Assembly (NCBI GenBank): GCA_024698065.1
Contig: JAILRR010000080.1
Coordinates: 1-6,572, forward strand
Source: Bacilli bacterium
GTDB taxonomy: Bacteria; Bacillota_I; Bacilli_A; RFN20; CAG-826
Direction: 5' to 3'
Length of the DNA: 6,572 nucleotides
Position numbers and translations under genes: made by a program
In this document: piece after piece, positions 1 through 5,152 of the stretch
Numbering within the stretch: the stretch's first letter is position 1
Layout: each line of letters begins with the position of its first letter
The notes under the pieces: model-generated
Seen by the model: the letters and a program-made list of their open reading frames with translations, nothing else
Database searches by the model: none
What the model was told of the DNA's origin: nothing

Positions 1-666
1 GATGTAATCGATGGCGACATTATTGAGTTCGTTGGTCTTATTGACGCAGTATTGGGCGGATTTAGTCGCGCCTTTCATCATGAAGGAGAAGAAGACCATG
101 CCGACGAGGACGCAGGCAAAGGAAGCAAGTCCAAGCCTCCAATCGACGATGAACATGAGGGTGAGGAGGAAGAGAGCGGCTAAGATTCCGCTAGTGACCT
201 CTGGGACGATGTGAGCAAGAATCTTCTCGCAAGCATCAACACGCTCAACCATGATGCCTTTGATGGTGCCAGGATTGAGTCTTTCGATATCGCCTAAAGG
301 CATCTCCGAGAGCTTCTTAGCCATATCCATCCTCATTTTCTTGAGGGCGTGGAAGGTGGCTGCGTGTGAAATGGAGGTGGAGACGAATTTCGCGATAGGT
401 CCCAAAATGACGCAGGCGATCATCACTCCGAGCCTTGGCCAATAGAAGGAGGCGTCGAAGGCTCTGCCGATTTGCGTATCCTCAACGACTCTGTTGATGA
501 TGCCTCCAAAGCTTCCGATTCCCGAAAGCATGATATAAGGCACGATCACGAGCATCGCATTGAGCATCGCCAGGATGACCGAGGCGATGAACATTTTCTT
601 TTTGTAGCGGACGAGGGACATGATGTATGACATCGTCTCGCTAGGCTTTCTTCTTTTTTCTGCCAT
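1..666 (-). CDS. ABC exporter half-transporter, N-terminal membrane domain (partial, runs off left edge)
   Basis: The minus strand is open from an ATG at 666 to the window edge, giving 222 residues with no stop. A basic, charged N-terminus (about residues 1-25) is followed by hydrophobic segments near 26-50, 77-98, 157-175 and 178-197. This is the pattern of the first four helices of a type I ABC exporter transmembrane domain. The stretch after the second helix has the coupling-helix style signature ATFHALKKMRMDMAKKLSEM (104-123), then PLGDIERLNPGTIKG and MVERVDACEKILAHIVPE. I associate these with ABC half-transporters of the fused TMD-NBD type, including the YbtP/IrtB-like group, but the substrate cannot be read from this. 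The ATP-binding domain would lie outside the window. The start is supported by AAAGGA at 676-671, four bases before the ATG. A possible promoter and operator lie 80-120 bp upstream. Sure of the broad family, unsure of the role. Confidence 0.88.
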   Translation of the reverse strand, partial: MAEKRRKPSETMSYIMSLVRYKKKMFIASVILAMLNAMLVIVPYIMLSGIGSFGGIINRVVEDTQIGRAFDASFYWPRLGVMIACVILGPIAKFVSTSISHAATFHALKKMRMDMAKKLSEMPLGDIERLNPGTIKGIMVERVDACEKILAHIVPEVTSGILAALFLLTLMFIVDWRLGLASFACVLVGMVFFSFMMKGATKSAQYCVNKTNELNNVAIDYI

Positions 667-746
667 ATTATCCTTTCCCACATATCAGGAAAACGGCCGA
701 AAAAATGGCTGCCTTCTATATGTGAATCATCTAGAAATAAGAATTA

Positions 747-770
747 GAGTTAGCGATAACTAACTAACTC
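747..770 (-). promoter_or_regulatory. Candidate repressor operator overlapping the start of the ABC exporter transcript
   Basis: The plus strand reads GAGTTAG (747-753), ten bases, then CTAACTC (764-770), a perfect 7-bp inverted repeat. The unit TTAG/CTAA is repeated, so a second, tighter repeat GTTAG-N6-CTAAC is nested in it. It would cover about +2 to +26 relative to the predicted start near 772, a usual place for a repressor. The TTAG/CTAA half-sites and the link to an ABC exporter recall MarR-family operators, but no regulator gene is in view, so the binding protein is unknown. Confidence 0.45.
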
Positions 771-778
771 AAGAATGG

Positions 779-787
779 ATTATAGCA
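779..787 (-). promoter_or_regulatory. Extended -10 promoter for the ABC exporter gene
   Basis: On the minus strand, TGCTATAAT is a perfect extended -10 (TGn plus TATAAT at 784-779). No good -35 exists at 16-18 bp, which fits an extended -10 promoter. Transcription would start near 772, giving a leader of about 105 nt before the ATG at 666. A small inverted repeat, ACCTA-TTTTT-TAGGT (791-805), lies just upstream of the -10 in the spacer region. It could be a second protein site or chance in AT-rich DNA. Confidence 0.6.
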
Positions 788-847
788 CGCACCTATTTTT
801 TAGGTTACCGAAACTATAAAAATTCTGCAGCAGTGGGACGGAGTAAG

Positions 848-875
848 AAAAAAATGCCCTTTTTGTCGGACATTT
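848..875 (-). terminator. Intrinsic terminator of tRNA-Gly(CCC)
   Basis: Read on the minus strand, AAATGTCC (875-868) pairs with GGGCATTT (859-852) across an 8-nt loop, with one T-G wobble, and runs into a seven-T tract. It lies 16 nt past the CCA end of the tRNA, so it ends a monocistronic tRNA transcript before the ABC exporter promoter. Confidence 0.75.
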
Positions 876-890
876 CGTTGAAAGCTAGAT

Positions 891-964
891 TGGAGCACCA
901 GGCGGGAATCGAACCCGTGTGAGCAGCTTGGGAAGCTGCCATTCTACCATTGAATTACTGATGC
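891..964 (-). tRNA. tRNA-Gly, anticodon CCC
   Basis: A full 74-nt cloverleaf can be folded by hand. The acceptor GCATCAG pairs with CTGGTGC (one T-G wobble), followed by discriminator T and an encoded CCA. The D-stem is ATTC/GAAT with loop AATGGTA. The anticodon stem GCAGC/GCTGC encloses loop TTCCCAA, so the anticodon is CCC and reads GGG. The T-arm is ACGGG-TTCGATT-CCCGC. Two points are odd: the D-stem begins with an A-T pair rather than the usual G-C, and position 49-65 of the T-stem is an A-C mismatch. The other tRNA-Gly in this window has the identical T-arm. It has its own promoter and terminator, so it is probably a single-gene unit. Confidence 0.95.
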
Positions 965-977
965 ATGGCGCCTAAAT

Positions 978-1006
978 ACTATATGAAAATCGCTTCCTTT
1001 CTTCAA
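978..1006 (-). promoter_or_regulatory. Promoter of tRNA-Gly(CCC)
   Basis: On the minus strand, TTGAAG (1006-1001) is spaced 17 bp from TATAGT (983-978). The start point would be near 971-972, about 7 nt before the mature 5' end at 964, in a GC-rich stretch (GGCGCC). A GC-rich discriminator is typical of stable-RNA promoters under stringent control. The TTTCATATA context around the -10 recurs at the second tRNA-Gly promoter. Confidence 0.65.
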
Positions 1007-1044
1007 GTCAAATCAGTGCCCTTGAGGGTAGTGCGCCAGAATGT

Positions 1045-1078
1045 ACAAACCAAAGCGTAGTTTGTTTTTACAAAAAAC
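1045..1078. repeat. Two adjacent small inverted repeats between the tRNA and cdaA
   Basis: ACAAAC (1045-1050) and GTTTGT (1060-1065) form a 6-bp inverted repeat with a 9-nt loop. It is followed by Ts and by a second repeat, GTTTTT-ACA-AAAAAC (1064-1078). On the plus strand the first could act as a weak terminator protecting the cdaA promoter from read-through, or either could be a protein site. Both are AT-rich and short, so chance is possible. Nothing else was identified between 1007 and 1100. Confidence 0.25.
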
Positions 1079-1102
1079 TTGATAAAAAGGGGTATTAGCC
1101 AC

Positions 1103-1131
1103 TTTCCAATAAGGAAACGCTTTGCTAAACT
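1103..1131 (+). promoter_or_regulatory. Possible extended -10 promoter for cdaA
   Basis: TTTCCA (1103-1108) lies 17 bp before TAAACT (1126-1131). The latter is preceded by TGC, so the -10 has the extended form TGnTAAACT. Each hexamer matches consensus at only four of six positions. The start would be near 1138, leaving a leader of about 37 nt. The -35 lies inside a small inverted repeat, TTTCC-AATAA-GGAAA (1103-1117). This is the best candidate in an AT-rich stretch with several weaker ones. Confidence 0.4.
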
Positions 1132-1137
1132 AAATTA

Positions 1138-1157
1138 GAAATATCGGTAAATATTTC
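1138..1157 (+). promoter_or_regulatory. Perfect inverted repeat in the cdaA leader
   Basis: GAAATAT (1138-1144) and ATATTTC (1151-1157) are perfect complements around CGGTAA, ending 17 nt before the cdaA ATG. ATCGG occurs at 1143-1147 and again at 1162-1166, close to the start codon where a ribosome binding site should be. It could be an operator at the start point or a weak RNA hairpin affecting translation. It is too AT-rich to be a terminator and does not match a riboswitch I know. Confidence 0.35.
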
Positions 1158-1174
1158 ATCAATCGGAAAACAAA

Positions 1175-1999
1175 ATGCTCAATTTTATAGATTTCACTTA
1201 CGACGTCAATTGGATCGTCGCTCTCATCGTTGCCCTTGCTTTTACTGCTTTAGGAGATTTCCTCCTTTTCAAATACGTCTGCCGTCACCCGGTTTTCATT
1301 GCTGCTTCTATCATCCTTGAAGCCGGCATTTACGTTGCTTTCTCAATCCCGAATTTCCTTCTTTTGGGACTTGTTTCGGCCGTTGTCCTCGTGATCATCG
1401 TTTCTGGCGCGGTCGTCATCAACGCCAACACCGTCCGTGCCAATATGGCAAATGGCATGTTCAAGAAAGACTTCTTCAAAAGAAGAAAAGTTGAGCCTGA
1501 AATGGTCTTTGACCGCGACGATCTCTACAAAGCCATCTACAAAGCCGTCATCGATATGTCGATGATGAAACGCGGATGCCTTATCACTTTCATGAAGAAG
1601 GACGATCTTCTTGATGAAAGCAAAGTCCCATCCGTCGTTAAACAACGTGGCGTCGATGTGAACGCTCCAGTCACCCCAGAGCTTCTTGAGACCATCTTCT
1701 ATGTCGGCACCCCTCTCCATGATGGCGCCGTCATCATCAAAAAAGACAAAATCGCCAGAGCCGCTGTGTTCTTCGTCGCGACCTCTAAGCCTCTCACTGG
1801 CAAATACGGTTCCCGTCACCAGGCTGCCTTAGGCATCTCCGAGAATACCGATGCCGTTACCATCATCGTCTCTGAAGAGACCGGACGCATTGGCATCGCT
1901 TTCCAAGGCGATATCACCCCAGTCACCCCAGATACCTTCATGCGTGTCTTCGAAGAAGATATGGCTTACGTCTCCGTCGAAGAAGAAGAATCCAAATAG
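1175..1999 (+). CDS. cdaA: Membrane-bound diadenylate cyclase (CdaA/DacA type)
   Basis: The product (274 aa) makes cyclic di-AMP from two ATP. c-di-AMP is a second messenger that controls potassium, osmolyte balance and cell-wall homeostasis in Gram-positives. Three hydrophobic helices (about 12-32, 38-58, 60-82) precede a basic linker (96-106) and the DAC domain (about 113-250). The domain shows TPLHDGAVII (179-188), containing the catalytic DGA motif at 183-185, then GSRHQAALGISE (212-223) and IVSEETG (231-237). Length and three-helix layout match Bacillus CdaA (about 273 aa). The second motif is RHQ (214-216), whereas the family norm is RHR, so the last Arg is replaced. The acidic tail ends in EEEESK. 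The ribosome binding site is weak (CGGAAAA upstream). In most Firmicutes cdaA is followed by cdaR (ybbR) and glmM. Here it is followed after 91 bp by a NERD-like membrane protein. Very sure of the family; activity is probable, not proven. Confidence 0.95.
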   Translation: MLNFIDFTYDVNWIVALIVALAFTALGDFLLFKYVCRHPVFIAASIILEAGIYVAFSIPNFLLLGLVSAVVLVIIVSGAVVINANTVRANMANGMFKKDFFKRRKVEPEMVFDRDDLYKAIYKAVIDMSMMKRGCLITFMKKDDLLDESKVPSVVKQRGVDVNAPVTPELLETIFYVGTPLHDGAVIIKKDKIARAAVFFVATSKPLTGKYGSRHQAALGISENTDAVTIIVSEETGRIGIAFQGDITPVTPDTFMRVFEEDMAYVSVEEEESK

Positions 2000-2053
2000 T
2001 TTTCGACAAACCACATAAAAAACAAAAATGCTTTTTGGTGCTTAGGCATCTGA

Positions 2054-2070
2054 TTTATTGTTACAATAAA
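2054..2070 (+). promoter_or_regulatory. Extended -10 element inside a perfect inverted repeat, upstream of the NERD-like gene
   Basis: TTTATTG (2054-2060), TTA, CAATAAA (2064-2070) is a perfect 7-bp inverted repeat. It contains the extended -10 TGTTACAAT (TACAAT at 2062-2067). No good -35 is spaced at 17 bp. Transcription would begin near 2074, about 17 nt before the ATG at 2091. A second repeat, CAAAAA-TGC-TTTTTG (2023-2037), lies upstream. No convincing terminator follows cdaA, so the next two genes may be read both from cdaA and from this site. The repeat overlapping the -10 is a plausible operator. Confidence 0.4.
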
Positions 2071-2090
2071 CAAGTCGATTTCCCAAAGCT

Positions 2091-2735
2091 ATGCCATTTG
2101 AAGTAAAACTAACCATCTACATCGTCGTGAGCGTCTTCGTGATCGGATTACTTGCCGTTTGGTTTTTCTACACCCCTTTGAGAAAAAGGAAATTCCGTCG
2201 TTTTCCAAAAGAGGCTTTCTATAAGAGCGTCAGGAAAGTCGCGGACAATGGCGACTTCTATCTCGTCAACAATGTGAAGTTCGATATGGGCGGTGGCTCC
2301 ATCGTCACTATTGACCATCTTCTTGGCGGCGACAAATTCCTCTATGTCATCATGGACCATTATTTCGAAGGGGCCATAAATGCAAAGGCTGAGGATTTCT
2401 ATTGGATCTACTACCTCAAGGATCATAAGCAGACCCTCAAGAAGGAAATCCATTCTCCTCTTATTGAGACGAAGAACATCGTCAATCGCCTTAGCATGAT
2501 GAGCGGGTTACCCGTGAACTTCCTTGTCGGGATTGTCCTCATCAACAGCGACTGTTTCGTCAACCGTTTCCAGAACGTCGAAGGCCAGGTTCAGCTCGTC
2601 CCTGACAACATGCTTTCGGAAATCATTACGAGCTACGAGAAGAAAGAAGTGGAGGAATTCAACCCAGATGACCTTCACCGCGTCATCCATGAGATCCACG
2701 ATCTCTCAGAGAAAACAAAGCAAAATGAACAATAA
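2091..2735 (+). CDS. Membrane-anchored NERD-like domain protein with degenerate nuclease site
   Basis: The product (214 aa) has one N-terminal helix (about 8-27) followed by RKRKFRR, which suggests a cytoplasmic soluble part. Residues about 53-157 follow the order of a NERD (nuclease-related) domain: GDFYLVNNVKF (54-64), a Gly-rich turn, TIDHLL (73-78), FLYVIMDHYFEG (83-94), a W-containing strand, HSPLIETKNIVNRL (121-134) and a hydrophobic strand FLVGIVLINSDCFV (144-157). In active NERD proteins the strand after the Asp carries an E-x-K pair, as in VIExKxxxG. Here it reads VIMDHYFEG, so both Glu and Lys are missing (M88, H90) although Asp75 is kept. It is thus more likely a binding or scaffold protein than a nuclease. 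The acidic tail (183-214) overlaps the next gene by 11 nt, indicating translational coupling. No strong ribosome binding site precedes the ATG. The NERD assignment is from pattern memory, not a search. Confidence 0.65.
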   Translation: MPFEVKLTIYIVVSVFVIGLLAVWFFYTPLRKRKFRRFPKEAFYKSVRKVADNGDFYLVNNVKFDMGGGSIVTIDHLLGGDKFLYVIMDHYFEGAINAKAEDFYWIYYLKDHKQTLKKEIHSPLIETKNIVNRLSMMSGLPVNFLVGIVLINSDCFVNRFQNVEGQVQLVPDNMLSEIITSYEKKEVEEFNPDDLHRVIHEIHDLSEKTKQNEQ

Positions 2736-3837
2736 GATTCCTGATATCGATATCGCCAAAGACGCCCGTAAGGGCTATGGCTCCCTTTTAAAGAAAAGCG
2801 CCCCATTCCTAGGGCTTTTCTTCATGATCATGCTGCTTGTGTGGCTGATCGATTTCGTCCTTTCCTATGTTGGGTCTGGCACGATTTTCCTAACGGTTTT
2901 GATCATTGGCTCGATTGTTTTGCCTTTCTATTTCTCCGTCCTTGTCTGCTCTTTCCTTGAAGAAGAAGGGAGAACGATTGGAGCAAAGGATTATTTCCGG
3001 ACGGCGGGATTATATTTCAGCCCATCCTTTTTTGGCTCTTTCAGAATCCTTAGGAACGTCTTGATCTCGTTGGCCGTCTCTCTTGGCGCCTATTTCCTCT
3101 TCAGCGTTTTCTATGTTACCTTTTCACGCTTCTTCGACCCTAACCTCACGAAAGAGGTTGATGAGCTTTATACTCTCCTCGCTTCAGGGGATGCGGCGGC
3201 TGCGAATAACTTCCTTCTCAATTCCGTGTCTTTGTCCACTTTCTCGAAACTAGGGGCTTTCGCGATGGATGCCGGATTCATCTTGCCTCTCATCTATCTC
3301 TTTGGCCGCACCAGCTTCCTCGTCTTCATGCGTGACGCGATGCTCACCCCAGATTCCCGCATCGTCAATAGCGCATACAAAGAGGCACTCCGTGGCAAAG
3401 GAAGAGGCTATAACAAAGACTTCTTTAAGGCCACTTGGTGGGTTTACGCCCTGCTCCTAGTTTTCTATGTCGGAGGAGCTGTGACCGGTTATTTCTTGCT
3501 GAAAGATAATCCATACATCGGGATTCTCATGAATCTCGTCGGCGTTGGCTTCATGATGATCCCTTTAGCGGTGACCATCCCTTATTACAGGCTCGTCATG
3601 ACCTTACTCTTCAAAAAATACAAGAGAGTCTTCGTTGAGGCTTCATTAGACCTAGCAAGAAGGGCATTTGAGGAATTGAAGTACGCAAACCAGATAGGGG
3701 AAGAGGATGCCAAAAAGTATGAGGAGGCCTTGAAACAGGCTGAGGAAAGCCTCATGCGGGATAATACAGATGACCTAAACGTTTACGACGCCGAAGCGAC
3801 TGTGAAAGACCACGAAGAAGATAATAAAGAAGAATAA
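2725..3837 (+). CDS. Unrecognised six-helix membrane protein with long charged C-terminal tail
   Basis: I do not recognise this family. The start at ATG 2725 gives 370 aa. The reading frame is open further upstream, but that part overlaps the NERD-like gene and is basic and Ser-rich, so it is not used. Hydrophobic segments lie near 24-49, 53-77, 108-132, 180-201, 238-259 and 264-295. Between the third and fourth is a loop of about 45 residues (134-178) rich in Ala, Ser and Leu. A tail of about 75 residues (297-370) starts basic, becomes helical with heptad-like Leu/Ala spacing (FEELKYANQI, YEEALKQAEESL) and ends very acidic (DHEEDNKEE). This layout suggests a cytoplasmic tail that could bind a partner. 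The 11-nt overlap with the NERD-like gene and the terminator just after the stop place it last in the cdaA group. Gly codon GGG is used about seven times here but not at all in cdaA. Confidence 0.8.
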   Translation: MNNKIPDIDIAKDARKGYGSLLKKSAPFLGLFFMIMLLVWLIDFVLSYVGSGTIFLTVLIIGSIVLPFYFSVLVCSFLEEEGRTIGAKDYFRTAGLYFSPSFFGSFRILRNVLISLAVSLGAYFLFSVFYVTFSRFFDPNLTKEVDELYTLLASGDAAAANNFLLNSVSLSTFSKLGAFAMDAGFILPLIYLFGRTSFLVFMRDAMLTPDSRIVNSAYKEALRGKGRGYNKDFFKATWWVYALLLVFYVGGAVTGYFLLKDNPYIGILMNLVGVGFMMIPLAVTIPYYRLVMTLLFKKYKRVFVEASLDLARRAFEELKYANQIGEEDAKKYEEALKQAEESLMRDNTDDLNVYDAEATVKDHEEDNKEE

Positions 3838-3851
3838 TTCTTTTATAAAAA

Positions 3852-3881
3852 GAAAGACCTGAGAAATCAGGTTTTTTCTTT
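3852..3881 (+). terminator. Intrinsic terminator of the cdaA gene group
   Basis: ACCTGA (3857-3862) and TCAGGT (3867-3872) pair around a GAAA tetraloop. The stem can extend through a G-T and further A-T pairs. It is followed by a T-rich tract (six Ts, C, three Ts). It begins 15 nt after the stop of the six-helix membrane protein and separates it from the GntR operon. Confidence 0.85.
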
Positions 3882-3888
3882 AGGGGTA

Positions 3889-3918
3889 TTGCTTTTTCGA
3901 GAAGGTATTTGGGATAAT
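3889..3918 (+). promoter_or_regulatory. Promoter of the GntR-ABC operon
   Basis: TTGCTT (3889-3894) lies 18 bp before GATAAT (3913-3918), which is also preceded by TGG, giving an extended -10. The start would be near 3925. That leaves a leader of about 14 nt before the ATG at 3939 and no room for a normal ribosome binding site. Confidence 0.6.
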
Positions 3919-3935
3919 TAGTACAGTTGGTACAA
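3919..3935 (+). promoter_or_regulatory. Candidate GntR/YtrA autoregulatory operator
   Basis: TAGTAC (3919-3924), five bases, GTACAA (3930-3935) form an inverted repeat with one mismatch, placed directly between the -10 and the start codon. GTAC-containing half-sites at the promoter are known for YtrA-type GntR repressors, which usually repress their own operon. Binding here would block initiation of the gene that encodes the repressor. Confidence 0.5.
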
Positions 3936-3938
3936 TTA

Positions 3939-4286
3939 ATGCAGATTCACTTCACTGGTCAAAAACCAATCTTCGAGGAAATCGTCGAGCAGATTACCTT
4001 CTATATTCAGAAAGGTGTCTTGAAGCCACACGAGAAGCTTCCTTCCGTGCGTGAGCTCGCTTTGTCTCTCGCCATCAACCCTAACACCGTTATGCGCGCT
4101 TACCTTGCCTTGACGGAGAAGGGCCTTTTGGTGAGCCTTCCGAAGAAAGGTATTTATGTGGCAGGCGAGGAGGAGAAGGGACCGTCTCCCGATGTCCAAA
4201 AGACGCTAGAAGGCTTGATTGCTGGTGGTACGAGCCTTTCGGACATTGAAGAAGCATTAAAGAAACTTAAAGGAGAAAAGCAATGA
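3939..4286 (+). CDS. GntR-family transcriptional regulator, YtrA subfamily
   Basis: The product (115 aa) is a small DNA-binding regulator. The winged helix-turn-helix spans about residues 8-75: PIFEEIVEQITFYIQKGVLK, then KLPSVRELALSLAINPNTVM (33-52) with the recognition-helix signature NPNTVMRAYLALTEKGL, and a wing ending in KKGIYVA. The short C-terminal part (80-115) is helical and too small for a ligand domain. That fits the YtrA group, whose tail mainly dimerises. An alternative TTG start at 3927 lies in the same frame, but it overlaps the predicted operator and start point and adds only four residues, so ATG 3939 is preferred. No Shine-Dalgarno is present, so translation may be nearly leaderless. 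The stop overlaps the ATPase start (ATGA). YtrA repressors typically control a linked ABC operon that responds to cell-wall antibiotics; the inducer here is unknown. Confidence 0.9.
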   Translation: MQIHFTGQKPIFEEIVEQITFYIQKGVLKPHEKLPSVRELALSLAINPNTVMRAYLALTEKGLLVSLPKKGIYVAGEEEKGPSPDVQKTLEGLIAGGTSLSDIEEALKKLKGEKQ

Positions 4287-5152
4287 TTGAGATTACCAAT
4301 CTGACCAAATCCTATGATGGTCAGATAGTCATAAAGAATTGCAACGCCAAGATCAACAGCGGCTCCATCAACGGACTCGTTGGCGAGAATGGCTCAGGCA
4401 AATCAACCCTACTTCGCCTTATTGCCGGCGTCCTTAAAGCGGACTCTGGCAGCATCACCCTCGATGGCGAGGAAACTTTCGAAAACCCAAAAGCCAAGGA
4501 GAAGATCTTCTTTTTGGCCGACGAGCCTTACTTTGGCAAAAACGCCCGCATCAAGGACCTCATCACCCTTTATTCATCTTTCTTCGATTCCTTCACCCAA
4601 GAGGAGTTCAAGAAAAACCTCATCAAGTACCGTGTCGACAACGATAAGCCTCTCAATTCCTTCTCAAAAGGCATGAGAAGAAAGGTCTATCTCGCCGCGG
4701 CCTTGGCCTCGCATGCGAATGTCATCCTCATCGATGAGGCTTTCGATGGATTGGACCCATATAGCAGGAACGCTTTCAAAAAAGACATCATCGAGCTTAT
4801 GGACAAGAATCCTGAGACCACGGTTGTCATCGCCTCTCACTCGCTTCGTGAGCTTGATGACATCTGTGACTCCTATTCTCTTGTCGACAATGGTCAGATC
4901 AGCGATGAGTTCATGGCAGCCAAGAACATGCACAAAGTGCGCCTTGCCTTCGCCGAGGAAGCCCCGTTTGATGTTTCTTTACTCAATCCTCTCATGGTCA
5001 AGAGGGACGGTCACTTCCTCACTTTGATCACCGAGGAAAGCGAAGCCCACATCCGCGAATTCTTCGCCAAATACAATCCACTTATGATGGATATCGTCGA
5101 TCTTACGGTCGAAGAGGCCTTCATCTATAACAAGGAGAGGGAGCTGTTATGA
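4283..5152 (+). CDS. ABC transporter ATP-binding protein (YtrB/BcrA-like)
   Basis: The product (289 aa) is the ATPase of the linked permease. Walker A is GENGSGKST (34-42), the signature is NSFSKGMRRK (125-134), Walker B is VILIDEAFDGLDP (147-159) with catalytic Glu152, and the switch His is in SHSLREL (His186). At the Q-loop position the sequence is LADEPYFGK (78-86), with no Gln. Acidic DEP-type Q-loops are, to my memory, common in ATPases linked to YtrA-type regulators. After the nucleotide-binding domain (about 1-205) there is an 80-residue tail seen in this group, ending in DLTVEEAFIYNKERELL. A strong Shine-Dalgarno, AAAGGAG (4269-4275), lies 7 nt before the ATG, in contrast to the GntR gene. 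Four-base overlaps on both sides indicate a tightly coupled operon. The transported substrate is not evident. Confidence 0.93.
   Translation: MIEITNLTKSYDGQIVIKNCNAKINSGSINGLVGENGSGKSTLLRLIAGVLKADSGSITLDGEETFENPKAKEKIFFLADEPYFGKNARIKDLITLYSSFFDSFTQEEFKKNLIKYRVDNDKPLNSFSKGMRRKVYLAAALASHANVILIDEAFDGLDPYSRNAFKKDIIELMDKNPETTVVIASHSLRELDDICDSYSLVDNGQISDEFMAAKNMHKVRLAFAEEAPFDVSLLNPLMVKRDGHFLTLITEESEAHIREFFAKYNPLMMDIVDLTVEEAFIYNKERELL

Noticed and set aside
11..445. Two plus-strand open frames at the left edge
   Set aside because: They are antisense to the ABC exporter membrane domain, which has clear family motifs, a ribosome binding site and a promoter.
1007..1174. A riboswitch (for example a c-di-AMP ydaO-type) upstream of cdaA
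   Set aside because: The space is too short for the known aptamer, and none of its conserved GC-rich helices can be seen; only small AT-rich repeats are present.
1343..1819. 158-codon open frame antisense to cdaA
   Set aside because: It lies wholly within a well-supported cdaA in the opposite strand and its Asp/His-rich product reflects the C-ending codon bias of cdaA.
2023..2037. CAAAAA-TGC-TTTTTG after cdaA as a terminator
   Set aside because: The loop is only 3 nt, the stem is nearly all A-T and the following T-tract is short, so it is unlikely to stop transcription.
2524..2724. 67-codon upstream extension of the six-helix membrane protein
   Set aside because: It overlaps the NERD-like gene in another frame and encodes a Ser/Thr/Arg-rich peptide typical of a shadow frame; ATG 2725 gives a sensible start.
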